From Paramicrobacterium sp051513965 (GTDB lineage Bacteria; Actinomycetota; Actinomycetes; Actinomycetales; Microbacteriaceae), in assembly GCF_051513965.1 (NCBI RefSeq), contig NZ_CP195847.1, positions 434,001-498,000 of the forward strand: a DNA stretch of 64,000 nt, in the 5' to 3' direction. The notes under the pieces are model-generated. The model was not told the origin of the DNA. It saw only the letters and a program-made list of their open reading frames with translations, and did not search any database. The position numbers and the translations under genes are program-made. Below, one piece after another: positions 52,053 through 63,952 of this stretch. The number at the start of each line of letters is the position of its first letter. Position 1 is the first letter of the stretch.

Positions 52053-53264
52053 TTGAGCACACTCACGCAATCGGCGCCGCCGACGCAACAGACACCGCGG
52101 AAGCGCCCGAAGCTCACCGTGAACCTCCGGCAGTACGGCATTCTCGCCGCACTCGTCATCATCATCATCCTGTTCCAGATCCTCACCGAGGGGCGTCTGC
52201 TCTACCCGGGCAACGTCAACAACCTCATCCAGCAGAACGCGTACGTTCTGATCCTCGCCATCGGCATGGTGATCGTGATCATCGGCGGCCACATCGACCT
52301 CTCGGTCGGGTCGATCGTCGCGATGGTCGGAGCGATCGCGGCGATAGCGACGAACCACTGGGGGCTGCCCTGGTGGGCGGCCGTAATCATCGCGCTCCTG
52401 GTCGGAACAGCGGTCGGTGCCTGGCAGGGGTTCTGGGTCGCCTTCGTCGGCATCCCCGCCTTCATCGTCACCCTCGCGGGAATGCTGCTCTTCCGCGGCC
52501 TCACACTCGTGCTCCTCACCGGAGGGACGATCAGCGGTCTGCCCGAGCCGTTCGTCGCGATCGGCGCCGGTTGGTTCCCCACCTGGCTCGGGGAGATCGG
52601 CGGTCGTGACGTCATGACGCTCGTCATCGGCGTCGGCGCGGTCGCCGCTCTGATCTTCCAGCAGCTGCGCGGTCGAGCCGTGCAGCGCCGACTCGACCTC
52701 GTGCGCGAGCCGATGTACTCGTTCGCGATCAAGCTCGCAGTCTCGGCCATCGCGATCCTCGCGCTCGCCTGGCTGCTGAGCGGCTATGCGGGCACGCCGA
52801 TCATCTTGGTCATCCTGGCGGTGCTGATCCTCGCGTACACGTTCGTTCTGCGGAACACGGTCTTCGGTCGGCACGTCTACGCCATCGGCGGCAACCGGTT
52901 CGCGGCGCTCATGAGCGGAGTCAAGACGAAGTGGATCGACTTCTTCATCCTCACGAACATGGGTCTGCTCGCCGGTCTCGCGGGTGTCGTTGCGACCTCG
53001 CGGGCGGGCGGCGCGGTCGCCTCGGCCGGTCAGAACTATGAGCTCGACGCGATCGCCGCGGTCTTCATCGGCGGTGCGGCTGTGACCGGCGGTGTCGGAA
53101 CCGTCGTCGGCGCGGTCATCGGAGCGCTCGTCATGGGCGTGCTGAACATGGGGCTCTCGATTCTGTCCGTGGATGCCGCGTGGCAGATGGCCATCAAGGG
53201 ACTCGTCCTTCTGCTGGCCGTCGCCTTCGATATCTTCAATAAGAAGCGCGGAGGATCGCAGTAA
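52053..53264 (+). CDS. mmsB: multiple-monosaccharide ABC transporter permease (MmsB/GguB type)
   Basis: A 403-residue CUT2 permease, longer than RbsC (about 320) because of an internal insertion (residues about 165-235), as is usual for MmsB/XylH proteins. It has about ten hydrophobic segments and GMVIVIIGGHIDLSVGSIVAMVG. The start is a TTG at 52053, with AAGGA seven bases upstream. Last gene of the operon, followed after 47 bases by the ROK regulator. Confidence 0.92.
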   Translation: MSTLTQSAPPTQQTPRKRPKLTVNLRQYGILAALVIIIILFQILTEGRLLYPGNVNNLIQQNAYVLILAIGMVIVIIGGHIDLSVGSIVAMVGAIAAIATNHWGLPWWAAVIIALLVGTAVGAWQGFWVAFVGIPAFIVTLAGMLLFRGLTLVLLTGGTISGLPEPFVAIGAGWFPTWLGEIGGRDVMTLVIGVGAVAALIFQQLRGRAVQRRLDLVREPMYSFAIKLAVSAIAILALAWLLSGYAGTPIILVILAVLILAYTFVLRNTVFGRHVYAIGGNRFAALMSGVKTKWIDFFILTNMGLLAGLAGVVATSRAGGAVASAGQNYELDAIAAVFIGGAAVTGGVGTVVGAVIGALVMGVLNMGLSILSVDAAWQMAIKGLVLLLAVAFDIFNKKRGGSQ

Positions 53265-53311
53265 TCTCAGTAGGCTCGAATCAGAACAGCGGAGACGAGG
53301 GGAGTGGCGCG

Positions 53312-54553
53312 ATGACCCGTGCAGGGAAAATCGCCGGTGAACGCGTCGCCCCCTCGGCATCCGCCGCTTCGCGCACCAGCAACGACCAGCTGAGGCGCTT
53401 CAACCTGTCGATGCTGATGCAGATGCTGCATCGCAACGGTGGCTGCAGTCGGGCGGACCTCACCCGAATGACGGGGCTCAACCGCTCGACGATCGCTGTT
53501 CTGGTCGCTGAGCTGGTCGAAGCGGGCCTCGCCTACGAGGGGGAGCCCGAGACGGTCATCGGCCAGGTGGGCCGGCCGAGCCTTCGCGTCCACCCGCAGC
53601 CGAGGCTCGCAGCGCTCACGATCAACCCCGAGGTGAACAGCGTCGCGATCGGCCTCATCGGGCTCGGCGGCGAGATCATCCGCAGCATCCGCTTCGACAG
53701 CTCACGCGTGCCGAGCTCGGCCGAGGCGGTTCGCATCTCACAGTCGATCGTCGCGGGCATGCGCGGCGAGATCGAGGAGTCCTACGACCTCGTGGGCATC
53801 GGCGTGGCCGTCCCCGGTCTCGTGAACGCAGCCTCGGGTCGAATCGTGAACGCTCCGCAGCTGAAGTGGAAGGACGTCGATCTCGCGACGCCCATGTCGC
53901 AGGCGTTCCGCCTCCCGGTCTACATCGCGAACGATGCCTCGGTCGGGGCCATCGCCGAGAACCTCTTCGGCGCGGCGATCGGCGCCCGCGACCTTGTCTT
54001 CGTCGACGGCAACGCGGCCGGAATCGGCGGAGGCGTCATCATCGACGGCCAGCCGCTTCGCGGTACGTCCGGTTTCGCCGGCGAGCTCGGGCACATCATG
54101 GTGAACAGCGCGGGTGTCCGCTGTCACTGCGGCCGAGTGGGATGCCTCGAGACGGAGGTCAACCTCGACTCTCTGCTCGCGCTTCTCGGTCTCTCCCGCG
54201 CGGATGAGCACGAGCTCGACATCGAGCTCGGGGTGACGAGGGATGCCGCGGTGCTCGACGAGGTGCGGCGGCAGCTCCGATTCCTCTCCATCGCACTGAC
54301 GAACCTGGTGAACATCTTCGACCCCGAGGTCGTCGTGCTTGGTGGCTACCTCGGTGCGCTCCTCACCGTCTCCGACGAGCGGCTCGGGGGAGCGCTGAAA
54401 CTGCGTTCGATGTCCGGACACTCGCGCAACGTCGTGCTGACCCGTGCCAAGCTGCGCTCCCGGCGGGTGATGATCGGCGCCGCGGAGCTCGCCTTCGCGC
54501 CGCTCCTGGCCGACCCGCTCGCCTTCCGACGCGACGCGGAGCCGTCCGCCTGA
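53312..54553 (+). CDS. ROK-family repressor (XylR-like)
   Basis: A 413-residue ROK protein. The N-terminal winged HTH is MLMQMLHRNGGCSRADLTRMTGLNRSTIAVLVAELVEAG. The ROK domain has DLVGIGVAVPGLVNAASG, an ATP/sugar loop region and the zinc motif GHIMVNSAGVRCHCGRVGCLET. It lies at the end of the chvE-mmsAB operon and is probably the xylose repressor acting on the xylA-chvE intergenic region. The start is the ATG at 53312. Confidence 0.9.
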   Translation: MTRAGKIAGERVAPSASAASRTSNDQLRRFNLSMLMQMLHRNGGCSRADLTRMTGLNRSTIAVLVAELVEAGLAYEGEPETVIGQVGRPSLRVHPQPRLAALTINPEVNSVAIGLIGLGGEIIRSIRFDSSRVPSSAEAVRISQSIVAGMRGEIEESYDLVGIGVAVPGLVNAASGRIVNAPQLKWKDVDLATPMSQAFRLPVYIANDASVGAIAENLFGAAIGARDLVFVDGNAAGIGGGVIIDGQPLRGTSGFAGELGHIMVNSAGVRCHCGRVGCLETEVNLDSLLALLGLSRADEHELDIELGVTRDAAVLDEVRRQLRFLSIALTNLVNIFDPEVVVLGGYLGALLTVSDERLGGALKLRSMSGHSRNVVLTRAKLRSRRVMIGAAELAFAPLLADPLAFRRDAEPSA

Positions 54554-54555
54554 CC

Positions 54556-55047
54556 TCAGCCCGTGACCAGCGCGGCCTTCCGTCGCATTGCGGGCGTGAT
54601 CTCGCGCTTCCGCCACACGATCTCGAAGGCCGGGTCGAAGCGTCGTGAGCACTCGCCGCACGAGACGCGGCGGGTCGGTGCGCGGTACCGGAACAGCCGG
54701 TGGCCCTTGGGGCACGTGCCGACCCACGCAGCGAGTTCATCGGCGATCTGCCCGTGGTGCAGACGCGAGCCCACATACCCGAGCTCTTTTGCGATCGTCT
54801 TCCACTTCGGACCGTGCCCAGCACGCGGCCCGGCGAGAGCGTGAGCGACCTCGTGGAGCAGAACCTGGTGGATCTCGTCATCGTCGTAGCGCGCTGCGAG
54901 GTAGCGCGAGACGGAGATCTGCTTAGTCGTGTAGTTGCAGAGACCGGCCCGCTTCTTCGCGTTATCGAACGCGAACGTCCAGGAGGCGTCGAGGTGCAGG
55001 TCGATCAGCGCCTGCGCCCACACTGTCACCCGTGCCAGATCTGCCAT
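54556..55047 (-). CDS. SprT-like zinc metalloprotease-fold protein
   Basis: A 163-residue SprT-family protein. The zinc-binding HEVAH motif is at residues 65-69, and a C-terminal zinc ribbon uses C113, H117 and C131/C134. Eukaryotic relatives (Spartan) degrade DNA-protein crosslinks; the bacterial role is not clear. TAACGT-N6-ATG on the minus strand predicts a leaderless mRNA. It is convergent with the ROK gene, two bases apart. Confidence 0.87.
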   Translation of the reverse strand: MADLARVTVWAQALIDLHLDASWTFAFDNAKKRAGLCNYTTKQISVSRYLAARYDDDEIHQVLLHEVAHALAGPRAGHGPKWKTIAKELGYVGSRLHHGQIADELAAWVGTCPKGHRLFRYRAPTRRVSCGECSRRFDPAFEIVWRKREITPAMRRKAALVTG

Positions 55048-55094
55048 GCCCCTACGTTATGACACCGCACCGACACGAGCTCGGATTTCAGGCG

Positions 55095-55589
55095 TTAGAG
55101 GAAGGACTCCGCGACCGCGATCGCCACGAGAGACGACTCGACCTGGTCCTCCTTCGCGCCGTGCGCTCGCCGAATCTCCAGCGCCCGCTGGAAGTCGTCG
55201 AGGGCCGCCGCGTACTCCTTCTGGTCGAAGCGCACCTTTCCGCGATGCTGCAGGGCGAAGGCCTCATACAGGTGCCACTCGTGGGTGTGCGCCTCTTCGA
55301 TGAGCGAGTTCAGCTCGTGCAGTGCGGCGTCGAACTCGCCACGAAACTGCATCACCTGCGCGCGGAGCATCCGCGGCCGCATGAGGTCGCGCCGATTGCC
55401 CGTGAAACGAGCGAGTCGAACGGCCGCATTCGCCATGTCGAGGGCGTCGTCGAGTGAACCGGCGACCTTCAGCAGCCACGTCTTCTCGCACAGCGCTTCG
55501 AGGCTGCGCATCTCGCCGAGCTCGTCGAGGCGCTGCCCGACGGCCTTCAGATCGACTTTCTCACGCAGAGTCGCGGGGTCGTAGCCCAA
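55095..55589 (-). CDS. TPR-like helical repeat protein, hypothetical
   Basis: About 164 residues of helical repeats (LAAYE-type patterns such as LDDALDMANAAVRLARFTGNRRDL and YAALDDFQRALEIRRAHGAKEDQVESSL). The start is unclear: TTG at 55589 has no ribosome binding site. A CTG at 55601 in the same frame has GGGAG six bases upstream; the only nearby ATG is out of frame. A role in protein-protein contacts is likely. It is on the same strand as the quinoprotein dehydrogenase gene. Confidence 0.7.
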   Translation of the reverse strand: MGYDPATLREKVDLKAVGQRLDELGEMRSLEALCEKTWLLKVAGSLDDALDMANAAVRLARFTGNRRDLMRPRMLRAQVMQFRGEFDAALHELNSLIEEAHTHEWHLYEAFALQHRGKVRFDQKEYAAALDDFQRALEIRRAHGAKEDQVESSLVAIAVAESFL

Positions 55590-55650
55590 GATGATGCCCA
55601 GAGTCGTCTCCCATGATGCTCAGGATGCTGCTCGCATACGTTCTACGAGG

Positions 55651-56805
55651 CTAACCCTGGTTCGCCGCGATCAGCTGCACCTCGACCAGCCTGTCGTCAT
55701 CCGGGGCCGGTTCTCCGCGCCCGTCCGTGTTGTTCGTGAGCATCCACAGCCCGCCGTCTGGTCCAGGAACGACGTCCCTGATCCGCCCGAACTCGCCGAC
55801 GAACCATTCCTCCGCGCTCACCTCCGGCGACCCGGACGCCGTGTCCGCACCGCCGATCACCCACAGTCGCTGGCCGCCGAGCGCCGCCATGAAGAGGGTG
55901 TCGTCGATGGCGGTCAGCCCGCTCGGGGATGCCTCGTCGGTCGTCCACTGCCGAACGGGGTCGACGAACCGGTCATCATCGGCGACCCCCTCCACGACCG
56001 GCCAGCCGTAGTTGCCGCCGGGTTCGATCCGGTTCAGCTCGTCCCAGGTGTCCTGACCGAACTCGCTCGCCCACAGCTGACCGTCGCTCGTCCAGGCCAG
56101 GCCCTGCGGGTTCCGATGCCCGTAGGAGTAGACGAGTGAGCCGTCGAACGGGTTGTCCTCGGGCACCTCGCCGGTCGGTGTCATGCGCAGGATCTTCCCC
56201 GCGAGCGAGTCCCGGTTCTGCGCGACGTCGCCGCCGGTGGCGTCTCCCGTGGTGGCGTACAGCATGCCGTCTGGTCCGAACGCGAGGCGCCCGCCGTTGT
56301 GGATCCCCGCCTTCGGAATCCCCGTGAGCACGGGCGACGGGGCGCCGAGCGTCGGAGCATCCCCAGACTCATCGAGGTCGAATCGAAGGATGCGGTTGTC
56401 CTCCGCCGTCGTCACGTAGGCGTACAGCCACGCATCGTCGCCGTCCTCGAGGCGAGCGAGCCCGAGCAGTCCGCCTTCGCTCTCTGGCGCTGCCGCAGTG
56501 ACTCGGGCGAGCACGGTCGTCGCGCCGTCGGTTCCGAGCAGCACGATCTGCGCGCGGTCCCTCAGGGACACGTACGCGCTGCCGTCCTCGCGCGGAATCA
56601 CCGACCACGGCACGGGGAGACCGGTCACGAGCACATCGTATTCTCCGCTCGGCATGATCGAGGCCTCTTTCGGCGGCGCGACGCTCGTCTGCTGCGGCTC
56701 AGCGGGCGGTGCGCTTGGTTCCGCGCAGGCCGTGAGAAGCAGTGCGGATGCCGTTGCGGCGACGATCGCCCGCCGCATCCTTCTCCCATATGCTCCTCTG
56801 CGCAT
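55651..56805 (-). CDS. PQQ-type glucose/sorbosone dehydrogenase-like lipoprotein
   Basis: A 384-residue GSDH-family beta-propeller. The signal peptide ends LLLTACAEPSAPP (lipidated cysteine near 27). Propeller motifs include GLPVPWSVIPREDG, GGLLGLARLEDG, HNGGRLAFGPDGMLYATTGD, YGHRNPQGLAW and NYGWPVVEG. The family oxidises sugars with PQQ, but many actinobacterial members have no proven activity. ATGs at 56805 and 56778 are both possible starts. It follows the spermidine-synthase-like gene by nine bases. Confidence 0.86.
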   Translation of the reverse strand: MRRGAYGRRMRRAIVAATASALLLTACAEPSAPPAEPQQTSVAPPKEASIMPSGEYDVLVTGLPVPWSVIPREDGSAYVSLRDRAQIVLLGTDGATTVLARVTAAAPESEGGLLGLARLEDGDDAWLYAYVTTAEDNRILRFDLDESGDAPTLGAPSPVLTGIPKAGIHNGGRLAFGPDGMLYATTGDATGGDVAQNRDSLAGKILRMTPTGEVPEDNPFDGSLVYSYGHRNPQGLAWTSDGQLWASEFGQDTWDELNRIEPGGNYGWPVVEGVADDDRFVDPVRQWTTDEASPSGLTAIDDTLFMAALGGQRLWVIGGADTASGSPEVSAEEWFVGEFGRIRDVVPGPDGGLWMLTNNTDGRGEPAPDDDRLVEVQLIAANQG

Positions 56806-56814
56806 GTCCCACGC

Positions 56815-57666
56815 TCACAGGTCGAAGACGTTTCGCGAGGGCTCCGGGGAGGGGGAAGCCGCGCCGTCGGAGACGGGCCGCGCTCCCGCGACGAAGTTGC
56901 GCAGTTCGGGCCCCGCGACGAGCTTCGCCGGGTACGGTCCTGCCGCGAGCAGCCGCGGCACGAGGTCCAGCGGCAGGAGTGAGCGCGACGCGATCAGCAC
57001 GACGTTTCCGAACCGGCGACCCTTGAGAATCTGCGTGTCCGCGAACGCGGCGACCTCGGGGAACACGGCCTGCAGCGTCGCCGCCTGCGCACGGGCGAAT
57101 GCCAGTCCTGGACCGTCGGCCACGTTGACCGCGAGAATCCCGTCGGCCGCGAGGAGGGCAGCGATCCGGGCGTAGAACTCCGTGGTGGTCACGTGCGCGG
57201 GGGTCTGCGCGCCGTTGAAGATGTCGCTGACCACGAGGTCCGCCGTCCCGCGGATCCCCTCCGGCAGCCGTTCGACCACCTCGCGGGCGTCGCCGTACCG
57301 CACGCGGATCTGCGCGCGCTTCGACCACGGAATCGTCGCGCGCACGAAGTCGACGAGGTCGCGCTCCAGCTCGATCACCTGCTGACGAGAACCGGGCCTC
57401 GTGGCATCCACGTATCGGGGCAGCGTCAGCGCCCCGGCGCCGAGATGAACCGCGGTGATCGGGTCTCCGGGCGCGCGCACGAGGTCGACGACGTGTCCGA
57501 TGCGCCGCACGTACTCGTAGAAGAGCTCCCGCGGGTCATCCATGTTCACGTGCGACTGCGGCGTCCCGTCGACGACGAGCTGGTACGCGCCCGGCACGAA
57601 CTGGTCTGGCTCGATGGTCGCTGCCAGACCGCTGCGCTTCAGCACGATCGTCGCTCTCTCGCTCAC
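56815..57666 (-). CDS. spermidine-synthase-like SAM-dependent protein
   Basis: A 283-residue Rossmann protein with TAVHLGAGALTLPRYVDATRPGSRQQVIELERDLVDF as the SAM/decarboxy-SAM site and VVSDIFNGAQTPAHVTT in place of the catalytic Asp loop. The N-terminus is shorter than in polyamine synthases, so the product may not be spermidine. The GTG start at 57666 is seven bases from TAGACT, consistent with a leaderless mRNA. Operonic with the dehydrogenase-like gene. Confidence 0.82.
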   Translation of the reverse strand: MSERATIVLKRSGLAATIEPDQFVPGAYQLVVDGTPQSHVNMDDPRELFYEYVRRIGHVVDLVRAPGDPITAVHLGAGALTLPRYVDATRPGSRQQVIELERDLVDFVRATIPWSKRAQIRVRYGDAREVVERLPEGIRGTADLVVSDIFNGAQTPAHVTTTEFYARIAALLAADGILAVNVADGPGLAFARAQAATLQAVFPEVAAFADTQILKGRRFGNVVLIASRSLLPLDLVPRLLAAGPYPAKLVAGPELRNFVAGARPVSDGAASPSPEPSRNVFDL

Positions 57667-57719
57667 ACTCGGGAGTCTACGGCGAGCCGCGTCCCGCCGC
57701 TGCGTCCCTCCGCCTCCTT

Positions 57720-57808
57720 GTCAGCCCCGCACCGTGTCAGCCCCGCGCCGCCCGCACCGTGTCAGCCCCGCACCGTGTCAGCCCCGCACCGTGTCAGCCC
57801 CGCGCCGT
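57720..57808. repeat. tandem repeat, five units of about 16 bp
   Basis: Units of GTCAGCCCCGCACCGT run at 57720-57735, 57736-57760 (with a 9-base insertion), 57761-57776, 57777-57792 and 57793-57808 (one or two changes). The array lies in the spacer between divergent genes. It is the only clear minisatellite-like array seen in the window and could vary in copy number between strains. Confidence 0.88.
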
Positions 57809-57821
57809 CCCGCCCGGTACC

Positions 57822-57881
57822 AGAGCTATCTGCGGTCAATAGAGCCTGCCGCGGCAAGCTCTAACGACCGCAGGTAGCTCT
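57822..57881. repeat. 60-bp near-perfect palindrome
   Basis: AGAGCTATCTGCGGTC (57822-57837) pairs with 57866-57881 at 15 of 16 positions (the other is G-T). Inner arms AGAGC/GCTCT and the centre GCCGCGGC (57848-57855) are symmetric with equal spacers. It can form a long cruciform or hairpin, and looks like a REP-type dispersed element rather than an operator. It lies 58 bases upstream of pxpA. Confidence 0.85.
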
Positions 57882-57939
57882 CTCACGCACTTCCCCAAGA
57901 CGCGGCGCCCGCGTCCCCACCCCGCGCTAGCCTGGAATC

Positions 57940-58701
57940 GTGCGCATCGATCTCAACTGCGACCTCGGTGAGACCGTCGGCGGGCAGCCGACGGCCGACG
58001 ATGCCGCCATGTTCCCGCTCATCTCCAGCGCGAACATCGCGTGCGGCTTCCACGCGGGCGACGCCGAGAGCATGCGAGTCTCGTGCGCACGCGCGGTGAA
58101 AAACGGCGTCGCGATCGGCGCCCACGTCTCGTATCGCGACCCCGACAACTTCGGCCGCACCGACATGGACCTGCCCGCGGGCACGCTGATCGCTCAGATC
58201 GACGAGCAGATCGGCACTCTCAGACAGATCGCGGATGCCGAGGGCGCGACCCTCCGCTATGTGAAGCCGCACGGCGCGCTGTACAACCGCATCGCGCGTG
58301 ACGCCGACGTCGCCGCGACGGTCATCGAAGCGATCCTCGCCCGCGGCGACGACGCCCTGCCGATCCTCGGTCTGCCCGCGTCGCGCATCGCCGCCGCGGC
58401 ATCCTTGCACCGCATTCCGTTCATCCGCGAAGCGTTCGTCGACCGCGGCTATCGCCCCGACGGAAGCCTCGTTCCCCGCACAGAACCTGGCGCCCTGCTC
58501 GCCCCGGACGACGTCGCCGACCGCGCGATCGACATCGTGCTGTCCGGCGGGGTGACCGCGGTCTCCGGCGAGCGGCTGGCACTCGACGTCGACTCTCTGT
58601 GCGTGCACGGCGACACTCCGGGCGCCGTCTCCATGGCGACGTCCGTGCGGCGGGCGCTGACCGACCGGGGCGTGGAGATCCGGGCGGTCGACCATGTCTG
58701 A
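57940..58701 (+). CDS. pxpA: 5-oxoprolinase subunit A (LamB/YcsF family)
   Basis: Part of the ATP-dependent PxpABC complex that hydrolyses 5-oxoproline (pyroglutamate) to glutamate. The 253-residue product starts MRIDLNCDLGETVGG and has IACGFHAGDAESMR and RYVKPHGALYNRIARD. The GTG at 57940 is six bases after TAGCCT (57928-57933), a strong sign of a leaderless transcript. It overlaps pxpB by eight bases. Confidence 0.93.
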   Translation: MRIDLNCDLGETVGGQPTADDAAMFPLISSANIACGFHAGDAESMRVSCARAVKNGVAIGAHVSYRDPDNFGRTDMDLPAGTLIAQIDEQIGTLRQIADAEGATLRYVKPHGALYNRIARDADVAATVIEAILARGDDALPILGLPASRIAAAASLHRIPFIREAFVDRGYRPDGSLVPRTEPGALLAPDDVADRAIDIVLSGGVTAVSGERLALDVDSLCVHGDTPGAVSMATSVRRALTDRGVEIRAVDHV

Positions 58702-59326
58702 GCCGCTTCGGCAGGTTCGGCCCGTCGGCGATCTCGCACTGCTGGTCGAGTGCGCGTCGCTCGAGGAGGTCATGGCGCTCCATCGCGCGCTCACCGACCC
58801 ACCGGAGCCACCGGAGCACGTCGTCGATGTCGTGCCGGCTGCCCGCAGCATCCTGGTGACGATCGATCAGACGGATGCCGCCGCCGCGGTGTCCCGCTGG
58901 CTCGCGACGACCCCGCCGCTCGCCGTCACGGCGGCCGAGCGCATTGAGCCGGTCACGATCGACGTGCAGTACGACGGCGCCGACCTCGCCGAGGTCGCCC
59001 GCCTCACGGGGCTGAGCGAGCGCCGCGTCATCGAGGTGCACCGGTCGTCCGCCTGGCGAGTCGCGTTCGGAGGCTTCGCGCCGGGCTTCGCTTACCTCGT
59101 CACCGATCATGAGCGACTCGTCGTTCCCCGTCGCTCCAGTCCGCGCACAAGCGTGCCGACGGGCTCGGTCGCGCTCGCCGGAGAGTTCACAGGGGTCTAT
59201 CCCCGGTCGTCGCCGGGCGGGTGGCAGCTGATCGGTCAGACGGATGCCGCGCTGTGGCGCCCCGGCGAGCGGCATCCTGCTCTGCTCGAACCCGGTGCCG
59301 TCGTGCGCTTCCGGGAGGTCGGCTGA
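58694..59326 (+). CDS. pxpB: 5-oxoprolinase subunit B (KipI-like)
   Basis: A 210-residue KipI/allophanate-hydrolase-subunit-1 family protein with VRPVGDLALLVECASLEEVMALH at the start and FGGFAPGFAYLVTDHERLVVPRRSSPRTSVPTGSVALAG as the core. It pairs with PxpC. It overlaps pxpA by eight bases and pxpC by one (TGATG). Confidence 0.93.
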   Translation: MSEPLRQVRPVGDLALLVECASLEEVMALHRALTDPPEPPEHVVDVVPAARSILVTIDQTDAAAAVSRWLATTPPLAVTAAERIEPVTIDVQYDGADLAEVARLTGLSERRVIEVHRSSAWRVAFGGFAPGFAYLVTDHERLVVPRRSSPRTSVPTGSVALAGEFTGVYPRSSPGGWQLIGQTDAALWRPGERHPALLEPGAVVRFREVG

Positions 59327-60183
59327 TGTCGTTCACGGTGCGCCAGCCCGGTCCGCTCACGACCGTGCAGGATCTTGGCCGTCCCGGCTACGCCCACATC
59401 GGAGTTCCGGGGTCGGGAGCGGCCGATCGGGGAGCACTGCGGCTTGCCAACAGGCTGCTGGGCAACGCCGAGGGCGCGGCGGCTCTGGAGATCACGGTCG
59501 GCGGTTTCGAAGCGCAGTCTGACGCCGACGCCTGGATCGTCCTCACCGGCGCCTGGTGCCCCCTCACGGTCGGCGGTCGCCCCGTCGACCCCTTCGAGCC
59601 GGCGCCCGTGCGCGTGGGTGAGACGATCCGGGTGGATGCCGCCGAGAGCGGACTCCGTGCCTACCTCGCGGTCCGCGGGGGCATCGACGTCGCGCCCGTG
59701 CTCGGCTCACGGTCGCGCGACGTTCTGTCGGAGCTCGGTCCCGAGGCGCTGCGGGCGGGGGACGTTCTGCCAGTGGGCGATCGCCCGCGGCATCCGATCC
59801 CGGTCCTCGAGATCGCGCCGTGGGGCCCGCCGCCCGTCGACCTGGTCGAGCTTCCCGTCGCTCTCGGCCCGCGCGACAGGTGGTTCACGGATGCCGCTCT
59901 CGGGCGGCTCTTCACCGAGCGGTGGCGGGTCTCCGGCGAGTCGAACCGGGTCGGCGCGCGGCTCCTCGGCGCGACCCTCGACCGTCGTTCTGAGGCGGAG
60001 CTGCCGAGCGAGGGCATGGTCGCCGGTGCGATCCAGGTTCCCCCGTCGGGGCTCCCGACGATCCTCATGCGCGACCATCCGGTCACCGGCGGCTACCCGG
60101 TCATCGGGGTCGTCGTGTCGGAGGGAATTGATGCGCTGGCGCAGCTGAGGCCCGGTCAGGAGGTCGCGTTCCGCCACGCGTGA
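59326..60183 (+). CDS. pxpC: 5-oxoprolinase subunit C (biotin-dependent carboxyltransferase-like family)
   Basis: A 285-residue KipA-type subunit starting MSFTVRQPGPLTTVQDLGRPGYAHIGVPGSGAADRGALRLAN. SNRVGARL and VPPSGLPTILMRDHPVTGGYPVIGVV are further family segments. The ATG at 59326 shares a base with the pxpB stop. The complex lets cells recover glutamate from pyroglutamate. A short non-coding stretch then leads to the rpoB promoter. Confidence 0.93.
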   Translation: MSFTVRQPGPLTTVQDLGRPGYAHIGVPGSGAADRGALRLANRLLGNAEGAAALEITVGGFEAQSDADAWIVLTGAWCPLTVGGRPVDPFEPAPVRVGETIRVDAAESGLRAYLAVRGGIDVAPVLGSRSRDVLSELGPEALRAGDVLPVGDRPRHPIPVLEIAPWGPPPVDLVELPVALGPRDRWFTDAALGRLFTERWRVSGESNRVGARLLGATLDRRSEAELPSEGMVAGAIQVPPSGLPTILMRDHPVTGGYPVIGVVVSEGIDALAQLRPGQEVAFRHA

Positions 60184-60227
60184 CGGGCCGTTATACCTGA
60201 GAGATTCCCGGTCGTCAAGGATTGCAG

Positions 60228-60256
60228 TGGACACGGCGCGTCAAACGGCATACACT
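60228..60256 (+). promoter_or_regulatory. candidate rpoB promoter
   Basis: TGGACA (60228-60233) and TACACT (60251-60256) have a 17-base spacer. It would give a leader of about 150 bases, in which no known structure was recognised. The presence of an own promoter fits the long distance from rplL. Confidence 0.6.
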
Positions 60257-60413
60257 TGTTCTTTGCGCTCCCTGACGTTCTACCATGCCTTCATATTGCG
60301 GTCGGCCCAACGTGCTTCGTGTTCCGCGCGACGCACAGTTTCACATGGCGTGAGGCGAGTACTCCATTACTGATTGTAACTAGGCCCGACGGGGCCCACG
60401 GAGGTTATATCCC

Positions 60414-63905
<3,492 letters not shown>

Positions 63906-63952
63906 TCGCCTGGCCACTGTAGAAACCTCACAAGAGAATTTCAGGAGAGAAA

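Noticed and set aside
57720..57808. CRISPR array
   Set aside because: Units are head-to-tail without unique spacers, so it is a simple tandem repeat.
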